Notes under the pieces: model-generated
Database searches by the model: none
Told to the model about the DNA's origin: nothing
What the model saw: the letters and a program-made list of their open reading frames with translations, nothing else
Translations under genes and position numbers: made by a program
Part shown: positions 53,201 to 62,285 of the stretch, piece by piece
Numbering within the stretch: the stretch's first letter is position 1
Layout of the letters: each line of letters starts with the position of its first letter
Origin: Nonomuraea ceibae
Lineage (GTDB): Bacteria; Actinomycetota; Actinomycetes; Streptosporangiales; Streptosporangiaceae
Direction of reading: 5' to 3'
Assembly (NCBI RefSeq): GCF_019396325.1
Contig: NZ_JAHKRO010000011.1
Location: 62,001-126,000 of the forward strand
Length of the DNA stretch: 64,000 nucleotides

Positions 53201-54433
53201 TTGCTGGGAAGGCCTGATTCGGAGCCACTGCTCACGCGGAGGTTCCCGGAATTCCTCGACGTTGACGCACTGCTGGCCGGCGGCTGGACCCCGCTGGCCT
53301 TTCAGCAGTTCATCCTGAAGATCCACAGCCGCTGCGATCTGGCCTGCCGCCACTGCTACGTGTACGAGATGGCCGACCAGAGCTGGCGCGGCCAGCCCCG
53401 GCGCATGTCCGACGCCATCGCCGACCGCGCGATCGAGCGGATCGGCGAGCACACCGCCCGCTACGACCTCCCGGAGATCGACGTCATCCTGCACGGCGGC
53501 GAACCCCTGCTGGCAGGCCCCGACCTCATCTCCCGCCTGGTCCTGGGCGTCCGCGGCGCGGTGGGCACCGGCACCCGGGTCAACGTCACCGTCCAGACCA
53601 ACGGCGTCCGGCTCGGCCCGGCCTTCCTGGAGCTGTTCGACTCGCTGGAGGTGCACGTCGGCGTGAGCCTCGACGGCGACGCCGAGGGGCAGGACCGGCA
53701 CCGGCGCTTCGCCGACGGGCGCGGCAGTCACGCGCTGGTCAGCGAGTCGCTGCGCAGGCTGACCTCGGGCCCCTACCACCACCTGTTCAACGGCATCCTG
53801 TGCACGATCGATGTCCGCAACGACCCGCTGCGCACCTATGAGGCGCTGCTGGAGTTCGACCCGCCGGCGGTCGACTTCCTGCTGCCGCACGGCAACTGGG
53901 CCACCCCGCCGCCGTTCCGCATCCCGGGCTCGCCGGCGACACCGTACGCCGACTGGCTGATCCCGATCTTCGACCGCTGGTACGACAGCCCGGTCCTGCA
54001 GACGGAGATCCGCCTGTTCCGGGAGATCATGCGGCTGCTGATGGGCGGGGCCTCGCGTGCGGAGGCGGTGGGCCTGTCGCCGGTGCGCATGGTGGTGATC
54101 GAGACGAACGGCGGCATCGAACAGTCGGACATCCTGAAGAGCGCCTTCGAGGGCGCCACGGCCACCAGCCTGCACGTGCTCACCGACCCGCTGGACAAGG
54201 CGCTCCTGCAGCCGCCGATCGTGGCCCGGCAGATCGGCGAGCTGGCGCTGTCCGGCACCTGCCGCGCCTGCGACCTCGTGAACGTCTGCGGCGGCGGCCA
54301 GTACGCGCACCGCTACAGCCCGGCCACCGGGTTCGCCGAGCCTTCCGTCTACTGCCCGGACCTGTACCGGTTGATCAGCCACATCTCGGCCCGGTGCGAG
54401 CGGGACATGGCGCGCCTGAGAGGAGCCGGGTGA
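53201..54433 (+). CDS. fxsB: radical SAM FxsB-type RiPP maturase
   Basis: A TTG at 53201 with GAGG 8 bp upstream is the best start and gives 410 residues. The radical SAM motif is CDLACRHCY (Cys45, Cys49, Cys52), followed by VILHGGEPLLAG and the C-terminal auxiliary Cys region TCRACDLVNVCGGGQYAHRY of the SPASM/twitch type. This matches FxsB, which forms a carbon-carbon cross-link on the C-terminal aromatic residue of FxsA peptides. It is translationally coupled to the HExxH gene. Confidence 0.9.
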   Translation: MLGRPDSEPLLTRRFPEFLDVDALLAGGWTPLAFQQFILKIHSRCDLACRHCYVYEMADQSWRGQPRRMSDAIADRAIERIGEHTARYDLPEIDVILHGGEPLLAGPDLISRLVLGVRGAVGTGTRVNVTVQTNGVRLGPAFLELFDSLEVHVGVSLDGDAEGQDRHRRFADGRGSHALVSESLRRLTSGPYHHLFNGILCTIDVRNDPLRTYEALLEFDPPAVDFLLPHGNWATPPPFRIPGSPATPYADWLIPIFDRWYDSPVLQTEIRLFREIMRLLMGGASRAEAVGLSPVRMVVIETNGGIEQSDILKSAFEGATATSLHVLTDPLDKALLQPPIVARQIGELALSGTCRACDLVNVCGGGQYAHRYSPATGFAEPSVYCPDLYRLISHISARCERDMARLRGAG

Positions 54434-55710
54434 GCGCGGCAGGCCATCGGATCTCGGCCGCGGCGTTCGCGACGCTCGCCACGGGGACGGGCACGGGCGG
54501 AGCGGCGGCGGTCGCGGAGTTGTGCGCCGCCCAGGCGAGCAAGCACCGCCTGCTGGCGCGCTTCCTCGTGGACGAGACCCGCCGGATCGGCCACCGCGAC
54601 GCGGCACTGGTGTCGGCGGCCTACGAGACGCTGTCGGAGCTGGAGGAGCGCTTCCCCGAGCAGGTCGACCGCTGCCTGCGCTATCCGGTGACCGGCGCGT
54701 GGCTGCTGCGCACCTGCCGGGCGCTGCCCGGCGGGTCCCCCGGCGAACTGGCGGCGCTCGCGCTCGCGGCGGCCGTGCGGGCGGGCGCGCCGTGCCGCCT
54801 GCGCGTCCCGGCGTCCGACGGCATGCTCATGCTGCCCACGCTGGGCCTGGTGACGCTGCCCGGCGGCCTGCCCGAGGTCACGGAGGTGGCCGTGGAGCCG
54901 GCGTCCGGCGGCGCCGAGCTGCGGGCCGGCAGGCACAAGATCGACATCTCGCCGGTACGTGACGGTCCCGGCTGGCAGGTGCTGCACCAGGTGCCGGGGA
55001 CCCCCGGCCTGTCGCTGACGATCGACGACCTGGACCCGTGCCGCTGGCCGGGCGACGACGTCGACGGGCGGCTGACGGACGAGCGGCGGGAACGGTGGTT
55101 CGCCTGCGCGCGCGGCGCCTGGGAGGTGCTCACGGGCCGGCACCCGGCGGTCGCGGCGGAACTCGGAGCCGCCGTCTCGGTCCTCACCCCCGTGCTGGCG
55201 GGCGAGCGCGACCAGCACAGCGCCTCCGCGCGCGACGCCTTCGGCGCGATCGCGCTGTCCGACCCGCTCGACGGGATCGGCATGGCCGTCACGCTGGCGC
55301 ACGAGTTGCAGCACGCCAAGCTGAACGCGCTGAGCGAGGTGGTGGAGCTGGTCCGTCCCGACGACGGCCGCCGCTACTACGCGCCCTGGCGCCCGGATCC
55401 GCGTCCGCTGTTCGGCCTGCTGCACGGCGCGTACGCGCACGCCGCCGTAGCCGGGTTCTGGCGGGTGCACGCCGCCGACACCGGGATCGGCCCGCGGGCC
55501 CAGGTGGAGTTCGCCCGCTGGCGTGAGGCCTCCTACCAGGTCTGCGCGACGCTGCTCGGCAGCGGCGGCCTGACCCCGGCCGGGGAGGAGCTCGTCGGCG
55601 AGCTGCGCGGCCTGCTCGGCCGCTGGCGGGCCGAGCCGGTCACCCCGGCCGCGGCCGCCCGCGCGGGCCTGCTCTCCGAACGCCACCGCCGGCAGACCCG
55701 CCTCCGCTGA
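54430..55710 (+). CDS. HExxH motif-containing protein of the FxsB system
   Basis: The GTG at 54430 overlaps the FxsB stop (GTGA) and gives 426 residues. The motif THAHELQH is at His291-His295 (TLAHELQHAKLNAL), followed by a second cluster with WRPDPRPLFGLLHGAYAH. TIGRFAM-type HEXXH proteins accompany radical SAM RiPP maturases, and relatives have been reported as 2-oxoglutarate-dependent peptide beta-hydroxylases rather than proteases. It is therefore a second likely modifying enzyme for the FxsA-like peptide. The assignment to hydroxylation is by family only. Confidence 0.82.
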   Translation: MSAAGHRISAAAFATLATGTGTGGAAAVAELCAAQASKHRLLARFLVDETRRIGHRDAALVSAAYETLSELEERFPEQVDRCLRYPVTGAWLLRTCRALPGGSPGELAALALAAAVRAGAPCRLRVPASDGMLMLPTLGLVTLPGGLPEVTEVAVEPASGGAELRAGRHKIDISPVRDGPGWQVLHQVPGTPGLSLTIDDLDPCRWPGDDVDGRLTDERRERWFACARGAWEVLTGRHPAVAAELGAAVSVLTPVLAGERDQHSASARDAFGAIALSDPLDGIGMAVTLAHELQHAKLNALSEVVELVRPDDGRRYYAPWRPDPRPLFGLLHGAYAHAAVAGFWRVHAADTGIGPRAQVEFARWREASYQVCATLLGSGGLTPAGEELVGELRGLLGRWRAEPVTPAAAARAGLLSERHRRQTRLR

Positions 55711-55736
55711 GACGCCGGGGTCGGACGGGCGGCGGG

Positions 55737-58250
55737 TCAGAGGGGCGGCGGGTCGAAGTCCGTGTCGATGCGCAGGCCGGAGGCCGCCGCCAGGCTGTCG
55801 GGATGATCCTGCCCCATGTGCAGGGCGAAGCGCTTCATCGTCTCGGCGTGCAGCCGGTCGGCCTCTTCCGCCGCCCCCGTCTCGCGCAGGTCGATGCTCA
55901 GGTTGGCGGCGCAGATCATGCTCAGGTAGTGATCCTCGCTGAAGTGTGTCCGGATCGCCCGGTAGTTCTCCTCGCCGAGCTGCCGGGCCCTGTCGTGCTC
56001 GCCGAGCGCGGCCAGGTCGTTCTGCAGGTTGACGGCGCAGGAGACGGTGTAGTCGTGCGCGCGGCCGACCCGCTCGGTGAGACCGGCCAGCGCGCGCTGG
56101 TTCATCTGCCGCGCCGTGGCCACGTCGCCGCTCAGCCGCAGGAGCAGAGCCTGGTTGATCCGTACGGCGTGGGTGAAGGGATGGTCGTCGCCGAACACCG
56201 ACGGATAGTAGAGCAGAGCCTCCTCGGCCAGTTGCCCGGCCGCCTCGAGCTCGCCCGCGGCGCGCAACGCGTTGGACAGGCCCAGCGCCGCCGCCATCGT
56301 GTCGCCGTGCCGGTCGCCGTACAGCCGCTGCAGGCGCTTGTAGGTGTCACGCATGAGCTCCACGGCCTCGCCCAACTGCCCCGTCCTGCGCAGCGAGATC
56401 GCGTAGTCCTTGGCCGCCAGCAGCGTGTTGGGATGGTCCTCGCCGAGGTGGGTGCCGCCGTAGGTGTGCAGGTCCTCGCCCATGTCGGCAGCCGCCTGGA
56501 ACCGCCCGCTCAACCGCACGGCCCGGTTGAGGTTGCTCCAGATCTGCAGGAAGAACCGGCTGCCCATGTTCTCCTCGACGCTCACCTTCCGGTAGACCTT
56601 CTGCAGGATCTCGCGCGCCTGGTCGTAGTCGCTGGTGAGCGCGTAGTCGACGGCCAGGTTGTTGCGGGAGCGCAGCGTCAGGATGTCGTCCTCGCCGTGC
56701 AGCCGCTCGTAGGCCTCCACCGCCTCCTGGTCGACCTCCCGCGCCCGGCTGAACTCGCCGCGGCCCCGCAGGGTGGCGGCGTAGCTGCTGGTGGCCCAGA
56801 TCGTGTCGGCGTGGTCGTGGCGCAGGGACTCCCGCATCAGCTCCCAGGTCACCGAGTCGAGGTCGTAGGCCTTGTCGTAGAGGGCCAGCGCCCGGTAGAC
56901 GTTGCCGAGGTGGACGCGGGCCGACAGCACGTTGGGATGGCGAGCCCCGCTCTTCTCGGTCCACTTCTCGATGTACTCGTCGAGCAGCGCCTGGGCCTGG
57001 GTGTAGCTGCCGCGCACGTACATGTAGCGCACCAGGTCGAGGGCGAACTTGCGCACGCCGGGATCCACGCAGTCGATCAGCCCGGAGGGCCGCAGGTGCG
57101 CGGCCAGCTCCTCGAAACTGGCCCACTTGCTCGTGTCGTCCGGGTTGTCCGGCGCGCTGCCGGCCAGGAGCAGGTGCACCTCGTGGCGGAACTCGCCGCG
57201 TTCCTTCTCCGGCGTCTCGTCGCGCAGCAGCGCCTGGTTCAGCCGGTGGACCTGGAGGGTGCGGGTGTTGGGCTCGGCCTTGACGAGCGCGTAGCGTTCG
57301 AGGTTGCTCAGGGCGCTGGCCAGCAGGATCGGGTCCGACAGGATGGGCGCCAGCCGCGGGCCGACCGACCGGTTGCCGCCGCGCCGGAAGACGTCGCGCG
57401 GGATGGGCTCAGGGCCGAAGAACGCGCAGCAGCGCAGCACCTCGACCGCCTCGGGCACCCGGTCCTCCAGCTGCGACACCGACAACTGCCAGGCGGCCGT
57501 CATCGACTGCGGGTACATCGGCGCCTTCTCCAGGCTGAGCAGCCGGCTGGTCTGCTCGTCCAGCAGCGCCACGTACTCCTCCACCGGCATGAGCGTCCTG
57601 GCCAGCAGGGCGCCCGCCTGCTCCAGCGCAAGCGGGAGGTCGCCGAGCTTCTCGGCGATCAGGTCCGCGTCCGCCTCCCCGACCGTGCCCCTGAGACGCT
57701 TGCGCAGGAAGTCGACGCTCTCCTGGCGCTCGAAGACGTCCACCTGGATGGTCGGCTCGTGGTCGCTCCAGCGCGAGTTGCGCGAGGTGATGAGGACGTG
57801 GCCGGGACCTCGCGGGATGAAGTCCTTGATGTACTCCGGCTCCTCCGCGTTGTCGAAGATCACCAGCCAGCTCCGGTACGGCGTGCCGCTCTCCAGCGTG
57901 CGCAGCACCGCCTGGGTCGCCTGCTCCACCCCGGTGGCCGGGGGCAGGCCGAGCGCCGGGCCCATCGCGGCGAGCGCGGACGGCACGAGCACGGGCTGGT
58001 CGGCGGAGATCCACCAGACGAACTCGTAGTGGGCGCGGTACTGCCACGCGTACTCGATCGCGAGCTGGGTCTTGCCCACGCCGCCGAGCCCCTGCAGGGC
58101 CTGCGGCTGCGCCACGACGGCGGTGACGGTGTTGATGCTCTTGCGAAGAGCGGTCAGAAGATCGTTGCGGCCGGTGAAGTTCGGATTCCGTTTGGGCACC
58201 TTTTCCCAGACCTTCGGTCCCTGCGCCATGGAGTACGAATTCTCCGTCAC
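55737..58250 (-). CDS. fxsT: FxSxx-COOH system NB-ARC/TPR protein (FxsT type)
   Basis: The GTG at 58248-58250 gives 837 residues. The NB-ARC domain has Walker A GLGGVGKTQLAIEYA and Walker B SWLVIFDNAEEPEY, and the last 450 residues are tetratricopeptide repeats of the TPR_12 type (VRMYVRGSYTQAQALLDEY, HLGNVYRALALYDKAYDL, DHPNTLLAAKDYAISLRRTG). This architecture matches the FxSxx-COOH system tetratricopeptide protein. It is convergent with the HExxH gene and divergent from the precursor gene. Confidence 0.88.
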   Translation of the reverse strand: MTENSYSMAQGPKVWEKVPKRNPNFTGRNDLLTALRKSINTVTAVVAQPQALQGLGGVGKTQLAIEYAWQYRAHYEFVWWISADQPVLVPSALAAMGPALGLPPATGVEQATQAVLRTLESGTPYRSWLVIFDNAEEPEYIKDFIPRGPGHVLITSRNSRWSDHEPTIQVDVFERQESVDFLRKRLRGTVGEADADLIAEKLGDLPLALEQAGALLARTLMPVEEYVALLDEQTSRLLSLEKAPMYPQSMTAAWQLSVSQLEDRVPEAVEVLRCCAFFGPEPIPRDVFRRGGNRSVGPRLAPILSDPILLASALSNLERYALVKAEPNTRTLQVHRLNQALLRDETPEKERGEFRHEVHLLLAGSAPDNPDDTSKWASFEELAAHLRPSGLIDCVDPGVRKFALDLVRYMYVRGSYTQAQALLDEYIEKWTEKSGARHPNVLSARVHLGNVYRALALYDKAYDLDSVTWELMRESLRHDHADTIWATSSYAATLRGRGEFSRAREVDQEAVEAYERLHGEDDILTLRSRNNLAVDYALTSDYDQAREILQKVYRKVSVEENMGSRFFLQIWSNLNRAVRLSGRFQAAADMGEDLHTYGGTHLGEDHPNTLLAAKDYAISLRRTGQLGEAVELMRDTYKRLQRLYGDRHGDTMAAALGLSNALRAAGELEAAGQLAEEALLYYPSVFGDDHPFTHAVRINQALLLRLSGDVATARQMNQRALAGLTERVGRAHDYTVSCAVNLQNDLAALGEHDRARQLGEENYRAIRTHFSEDHYLSMICAANLSIDLRETGAAEEADRLHAETMKRFALHMGQDHPDSLAAASGLRIDTDFDPPPL

Positions 58251-58418
58251 GTCGATCCTCCGCTCCGCACCCGGACGCGCCGGGCAATCATATGGCTCAT
58301 CCTAGAGCTTGATTACTCGACCCGCTTATCACAGAATCATAATCAGAAGTATCACGCACGCTCATAATTTGCCATCGCGCCAATCGGTATTCGGGCAGGC
58401 CGAAACAGAGGAGTGCAC
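58251..58418. promoter_or_regulatory. divergent promoter region of FxsT and FxsA-like genes
   Basis: This 168-bp region is distinctly AT-rich relative to its surroundings, with TATGGCTCATCCTAGAGC near 58290 and CATAATCAG and CATAATTTG near 58340 and 58364. It separates divergent start codons, so both promoters should lie here. A GAGGAG ribosome-binding site sits before the precursor ATG. No repeat was identified. Confidence 0.45.
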
Positions 58419-58577
58419 ATGCGTGACCGGCAGTACGGATCAGGTCAGCTGATCGACGTCACCTCCGTGTCGCTACGCAACCTGGAGGACCTGGAGAGCG
58501 CGGCCCTGCGTGCGGCGGTGGCCTCCTGCCTGGGCGACGACAAGGAGCAGGTCGCCGCATTCTCGAATTCGATCTGA
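58419..58577 (+). CDS. FxsA-like RiPP precursor peptide with terminal FSNSI
   Basis: The ATG at 58419, behind GAGGAG, encodes 52 residues. The leader contains LIDVTSVSLRNLEDLESAAL, resembling FxsA leaders, and the chain ends AAFSNSI at the free carboxyl end (Phe48, Asn50, Ile52). The family consensus is F-x-S-x-x; here Asn replaces Ser at the third position. The short length, divergent pairing with FxsT and FxsB gene nearby make it the cognate substrate. The gene was too short for standard ORF calling thresholds. Confidence 0.85.
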   Translation: MRDRQYGSGQLIDVTSVSLRNLEDLESAALRAAVASCLGDDKEQVAAFSNSI

Positions 58578-58726
58578 CACGCCTCCCCGGAGGGGCGGTA
58601 AACCGCGTTCCGGAGAACACTTTGTCCCCGCGGGCAGGTGTGCCGGTCCGACCGCACGTGCGAGGATATCGCGCACCATTACACCGGGGACCTGTGCGGT
58701 GAAACGCGGCTGCGGATGGGATCGAC

Positions 58727-60721
58727 ATGGTGACTTCCGGCATGAGAACGCGGCGGGCGGCGGGACCGTACAAAGGTTTACGCCCCTATCACGCCGAGGA
58801 TCACCACGCCTTTTTCGGACGCGACGGCGAAGCCCGTGACATCCGCGAGCTCTGGGAGAGCCGGCCGCTGACGGTCCTGTACGGCGCGTCGGGCACGGGC
58901 AAGACGTCCCTGCTCCAGGCCGGGGTCATCCCGCTGCTCAGCCCCAACCGGACCGACGTGCTCCCGGTCGGCCGGGTCACGTACGGCTCGGCCTATCCAC
59001 AGGCCGCGCTGCCCGACCACGATCCGTACGTGCTGGCCCTTCTGCTGTCGTGGTCGCCGATGGCGCCGCCCACGCGGCTGGCCGGTCTGACAATCCGCGC
59101 GTTCCTGCGGTCCCGTCCGGTCAAGCGCGACGTCCACGGGGAGCGCACGCTCACCATGGTGAGCATCGACCAGGCCGAGGAGCTGTTCACCGCCGACGGG
59201 CGGGACCAGCCCTACCGCGACTGGTTCTTCGGCCAGCTCGCCGAGGCGCTCCAGGCCGATCCGGGCCTGCGCGTCCTGCTCTCCGTCCGCGCCGATCACC
59301 TCGCCGACGTCGAACCGTACGAGCGGGCGCTGGCCGGCTCCGCAGCGGCACGCTACGAGCTGGGGCCCCTCGGGCCCGACGCCGCACTGGAAGCGGTCAC
59401 GCGGCCTATGGCCGGCACCGGCCGCGCCCTGTCCGAGGCCGCCGCCGAGCAACTGGTGAACGACCTGGCCGACATCAGGGCCCGTTCGGACATCGCGCGC
59501 CACGGGGAGGGCGTGGAGCCGGTCCAGCTCCAGGTGGTCTGCGAGGCTCTGTGGAAGGCGCTGCCGCCGCACGGCGGGACGATCTCGGTACGCGACGTGC
59601 TCCGGCACGGCGACGCGGACTCGGTGCTCGCCCGCCACTACGACCGGCTGATCGCCGACCTGGCCGCCGAGCGGTTCGACGGCGACGAGCACGGGCTGCG
59701 CACCTGGCTGCGGCTGACCTTCGGCGCCTCGCCCGCGGGCGGGCGGGCGGTCGGCCAGGGCCTGGCCGGGGTCACCGGGATCGGCGAGCCCGCGTTCGAG
59801 CTGCTCGTCAAGCGCCACCTGCTGCGAGCCGGCCGGCACAAGGGCGAGGGCTGGTACGAGCTCGCCTACGACCGGTTGCCACGCCCTCAGGACGTCCAGC
59901 CGGTGCACGCCCCTCCCAGGGCGCCGTCACCGCCCGAGGACTGCCTGCGGGCCGCCGAGGGGGCCCTGCGGGAGGGTGACCTGGCCCTCGCCGCCAGACG
60001 CGGCGAGGAGGCGCTGGCGCGTTCCCAGGACGACGAGCTGGAGCTGCGCGCCGAGATCGAATCGCTGCTGGGCAACGTCGACCACCGGCGCGGCAACCTG
60101 GCCGCCGCCGTCTCCCGCTACAGCAGGGCCGCCAAGGGCTTCGAGAGCGCCGGGGTGGCGACCGCCGTCGGGCCGCTGCTCACGGCCATCGGCCGGCTGC
60201 GGCTGGCTCAGGGCTCGCCCGAGGAGGCGGTCCGCGACCTGCGCGCGGCGATGATCCGCCTGCCCGCCGACCTCGCCGTCCAGACCGAGCTGGCCTGGGC
60301 GCTGTGGCACGGCGGCCATCCCGAGGCGGCCCTCGGGGTGCTCGACGGCGTGCTCGACCGCGAGGGCAACAACCTCGACGCGCTGCTCGGCCGGGGGCAG
60401 ATCCTGGCCGGGATGGGCCGGGGCCGCGACGCGCTGCGGGACCTGGAGCGGGCCCGGCCGCTCCGCCGGCCGTTCGCCCGGGTGGCGCACGCGCTCGCGC
60501 TGGCTCAGGTCGACAGCCTCGCCGAGGCCGAGCGGGAGATGGCCGACGCGCTGGCCGAGGTCGGCGACCACGGCCCCCTGCTGCTCTACGCGGCCAAGGT
60601 CAAGGAGCTGGCGGGGCAGACCACGTCCGCGGCCGACCTGGCGCGGCGGGCCATCTCCGCCTCGGCGCCGCCCCTGCCCGGCCACATGGAGAAGGACGCC
60701 AGGCGGCTCGTCAGCGTGTAG
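58727..60721 (+). CDS. nSTAND1-type NTPase with C-terminal TPR repeats
   Basis: The 664-residue protein begins with GPYKGLRPYHAEDHHAFFGR, the signature start of nSTAND1 domains, then Walker A YGASGTGKTSLLQAG and Walker B LTMVSIDQAEELF. After about residue 400 come TPR-like helical pairs (LSEAAAEQL in the winged-helix part; AAEGALREGDLALAARRGEE, SLLGNVDHRRGNLAAAVSRY). STAND proteins act as signal-triggered switches in regulation or conflict. It follows the precursor gene by 149 bp on the same strand. Confidence 0.85.
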   Translation: MVTSGMRTRRAAGPYKGLRPYHAEDHHAFFGRDGEARDIRELWESRPLTVLYGASGTGKTSLLQAGVIPLLSPNRTDVLPVGRVTYGSAYPQAALPDHDPYVLALLLSWSPMAPPTRLAGLTIRAFLRSRPVKRDVHGERTLTMVSIDQAEELFTADGRDQPYRDWFFGQLAEALQADPGLRVLLSVRADHLADVEPYERALAGSAAARYELGPLGPDAALEAVTRPMAGTGRALSEAAAEQLVNDLADIRARSDIARHGEGVEPVQLQVVCEALWKALPPHGGTISVRDVLRHGDADSVLARHYDRLIADLAAERFDGDEHGLRTWLRLTFGASPAGGRAVGQGLAGVTGIGEPAFELLVKRHLLRAGRHKGEGWYELAYDRLPRPQDVQPVHAPPRAPSPPEDCLRAAEGALREGDLALAARRGEEALARSQDDELELRAEIESLLGNVDHRRGNLAAAVSRYSRAAKGFESAGVATAVGPLLTAIGRLRLAQGSPEEAVRDLRAAMIRLPADLAVQTELAWALWHGGHPEAALGVLDGVLDREGNNLDALLGRGQILAGMGRGRDALRDLERARPLRRPFARVAHALALAQVDSLAEAEREMADALAEVGDHGPLLLYAAKVKELAGQTTSAADLARRAISASAPPLPGHMEKDARRLVSV

Positions 60722-60724
60722 CGG

Positions 60725-62077
60725 TCACACGGCCTGTGCGGGGGTGTGCTGCTCGTACAGCCTGCTCGGCAGGGGTGGGGTCAGCCAGTTCCGCACGCCC
60801 GGCAGGTAGGTCGCCGCGAGCGCCAGGACCAGCATCAGTACGAACAGCACGATCGACCCGCCCTCGATGCCGCACCAGGTGACGAGCAGGCCGCCGAGCG
60901 GCGCGGCGAAGCAGAGGGCGCCGTAGGAGGACAGCCGGGAGACGCCGATCACCCGTGCCAGCTCGCGGGGCGCGATGTGCTCCACCTCCGTCACCCTGAT
61001 CGCCACGTTGCTCATCGCGCCGCCGTAGCCGGTGGTGATGAAGGCGAGGGCGAAGAAGATCGGCCACAACTGCCAGGTGGTGCCCAGCACCGCCTGCAGC
61101 AGCGCGCCGACCATCGCCAGGAACATCGCCCCGGCCCAGATCCACGCGTGGACCAGCAGGGTGGAGCCGCTCGGCTTCCTGTAGTGGGCCCGCAGGGCGC
61201 CCAGCGCCCCGCCCACGCCGCCCACGGCCAGCACCAGCCCGATGGTCAGCGGCGACATGCCCTCGGAGCCCGCGATGAAGATCATCACGAGCGTGTTGAC
61301 GAGCAGGTTGGTCAGCGTCACCAGCGTGATCGCGCCCCGCAGGAAGACCTGCCTGCGCAGCACGCGGAACCCTCCCGACAGGTCGTGCAGCAGCGACGCG
61401 CGGGGCGGCCGGGGGCCGGAGCGGCGCAGCAGCGGAAGCGTCAGCAGCGAGGAGAGGAAGAACAGGACGGCGTTCAGCACGAACGGGACCATCGCCCCCA
61501 GCCCGAACAGGTAGCCGCCGAGCGGCCGGCCCGCCAGCGAGGCCAGATGCCCCGCCCCCTCGCTCTTGGCCAGCGCGCTGCGTACTTTCACCGGCTCCAC
61601 CAGCGACGGCAGGAGCGACGTCTCCGCGAGGTTGTACATCACCCAGAGCGTGCCCTCCAGGAGGGCGGCCAGGATGAGATGCACCAGGTGGGGCTCGCCG
61701 AACGCCAGCGAGGCCAGCACCGACAGCACGGTGAGGAAACGGCCCAGCTCGGCGACGAACATGATCGTCCGTGGTGACAGGCGATCGACGACGAGGCCAC
61801 CCGGGACGTAGAAGACCAGAATGGGAATGGTCAGGGCGAACCCGGTCCAACCGGCGGCGGTGGGCGAGCCGGTCTGCGCGAGGGCGAGGAGCGGATAGGC
61901 GACGTGGAGCGTCCGGGTGCCGACCGTGGACAGGGCGGAGCTGGTCCAGGCGACCGGAAATTCCAGCCGCTTGGGCAGACGCGGGCGGCCGCGTGCCCCA
62001 CCCGTACTCCTCAATCCCCTCGCCTCACCCCGTTCTTTCCCGGAGTTGACCTTAGGCTCACAGGAGGCGATTGCCAC
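60725..62077 (-). CDS. MFS transporter
   Basis: From the GTG at 62077 the protein has 450 residues with about twelve hydrophobic segments; a TTG at 62014 with a better ribosome-binding site (GAGGCGAGG) may be the true start. The motif GGLVVDRLSPRTIMFVAEL between helices 2 and 3 is the MFS loop signature. It is convergent with the STAND gene (3-bp gap). It could export a RiPP product of the neighbouring locus, but this rests on position only. Confidence 0.85.
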   Translation of the reverse strand: MAIASCEPKVNSGKERGEARGLRSTGGARGRPRLPKRLEFPVAWTSSALSTVGTRTLHVAYPLLALAQTGSPTAAGWTGFALTIPILVFYVPGGLVVDRLSPRTIMFVAELGRFLTVLSVLASLAFGEPHLVHLILAALLEGTLWVMYNLAETSLLPSLVEPVKVRSALAKSEGAGHLASLAGRPLGGYLFGLGAMVPFVLNAVLFFLSSLLTLPLLRRSGPRPPRASLLHDLSGGFRVLRRQVFLRGAITLVTLTNLLVNTLVMIFIAGSEGMSPLTIGLVLAVGGVGGALGALRAHYRKPSGSTLLVHAWIWAGAMFLAMVGALLQAVLGTTWQLWPIFFALAFITTGYGGAMSNVAIRVTEVEHIAPRELARVIGVSRLSSYGALCFAAPLGGLLVTWCGIEGGSIVLFVLMLVLALAATYLPGVRNWLTPPLPSRLYEQHTPAQAV

Positions 62078-62285
62078 GGCGACGACCCGCCTCAGTGGGG
62101 AGTGGATACAGGATTTTGGCCGCGTACGGCCCGTCGAATTATATGGGAGCGATCAGGACCCGTCAGCCGTCTCTCACCCCGGAAAGCACGCCTCACCAGC
62201 ACGAAATATGGCCATTTGCTTGCGAAAGATCATTTATTCGACTCTCGTGTATAGAAAGCGCCATTGAGCAGGAATGAGGTGTTAG

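Noticed and set aside
55803..58367. 854-codon plus-strand frame opposite FxsT
   Set aside because: The minus strand encodes a clear NB-ARC/TPR protein; the opposite frame is Val/Arg/Gln-rich without motifs.
62220..62255. TTGCGA and TATAGA as a promoter for the AAC(3)-like gene
   Set aside because: The spacing of 24 bp is too long for a standard promoter; the AT-rich region probably contains the promoter but the exact boxes could not be set.
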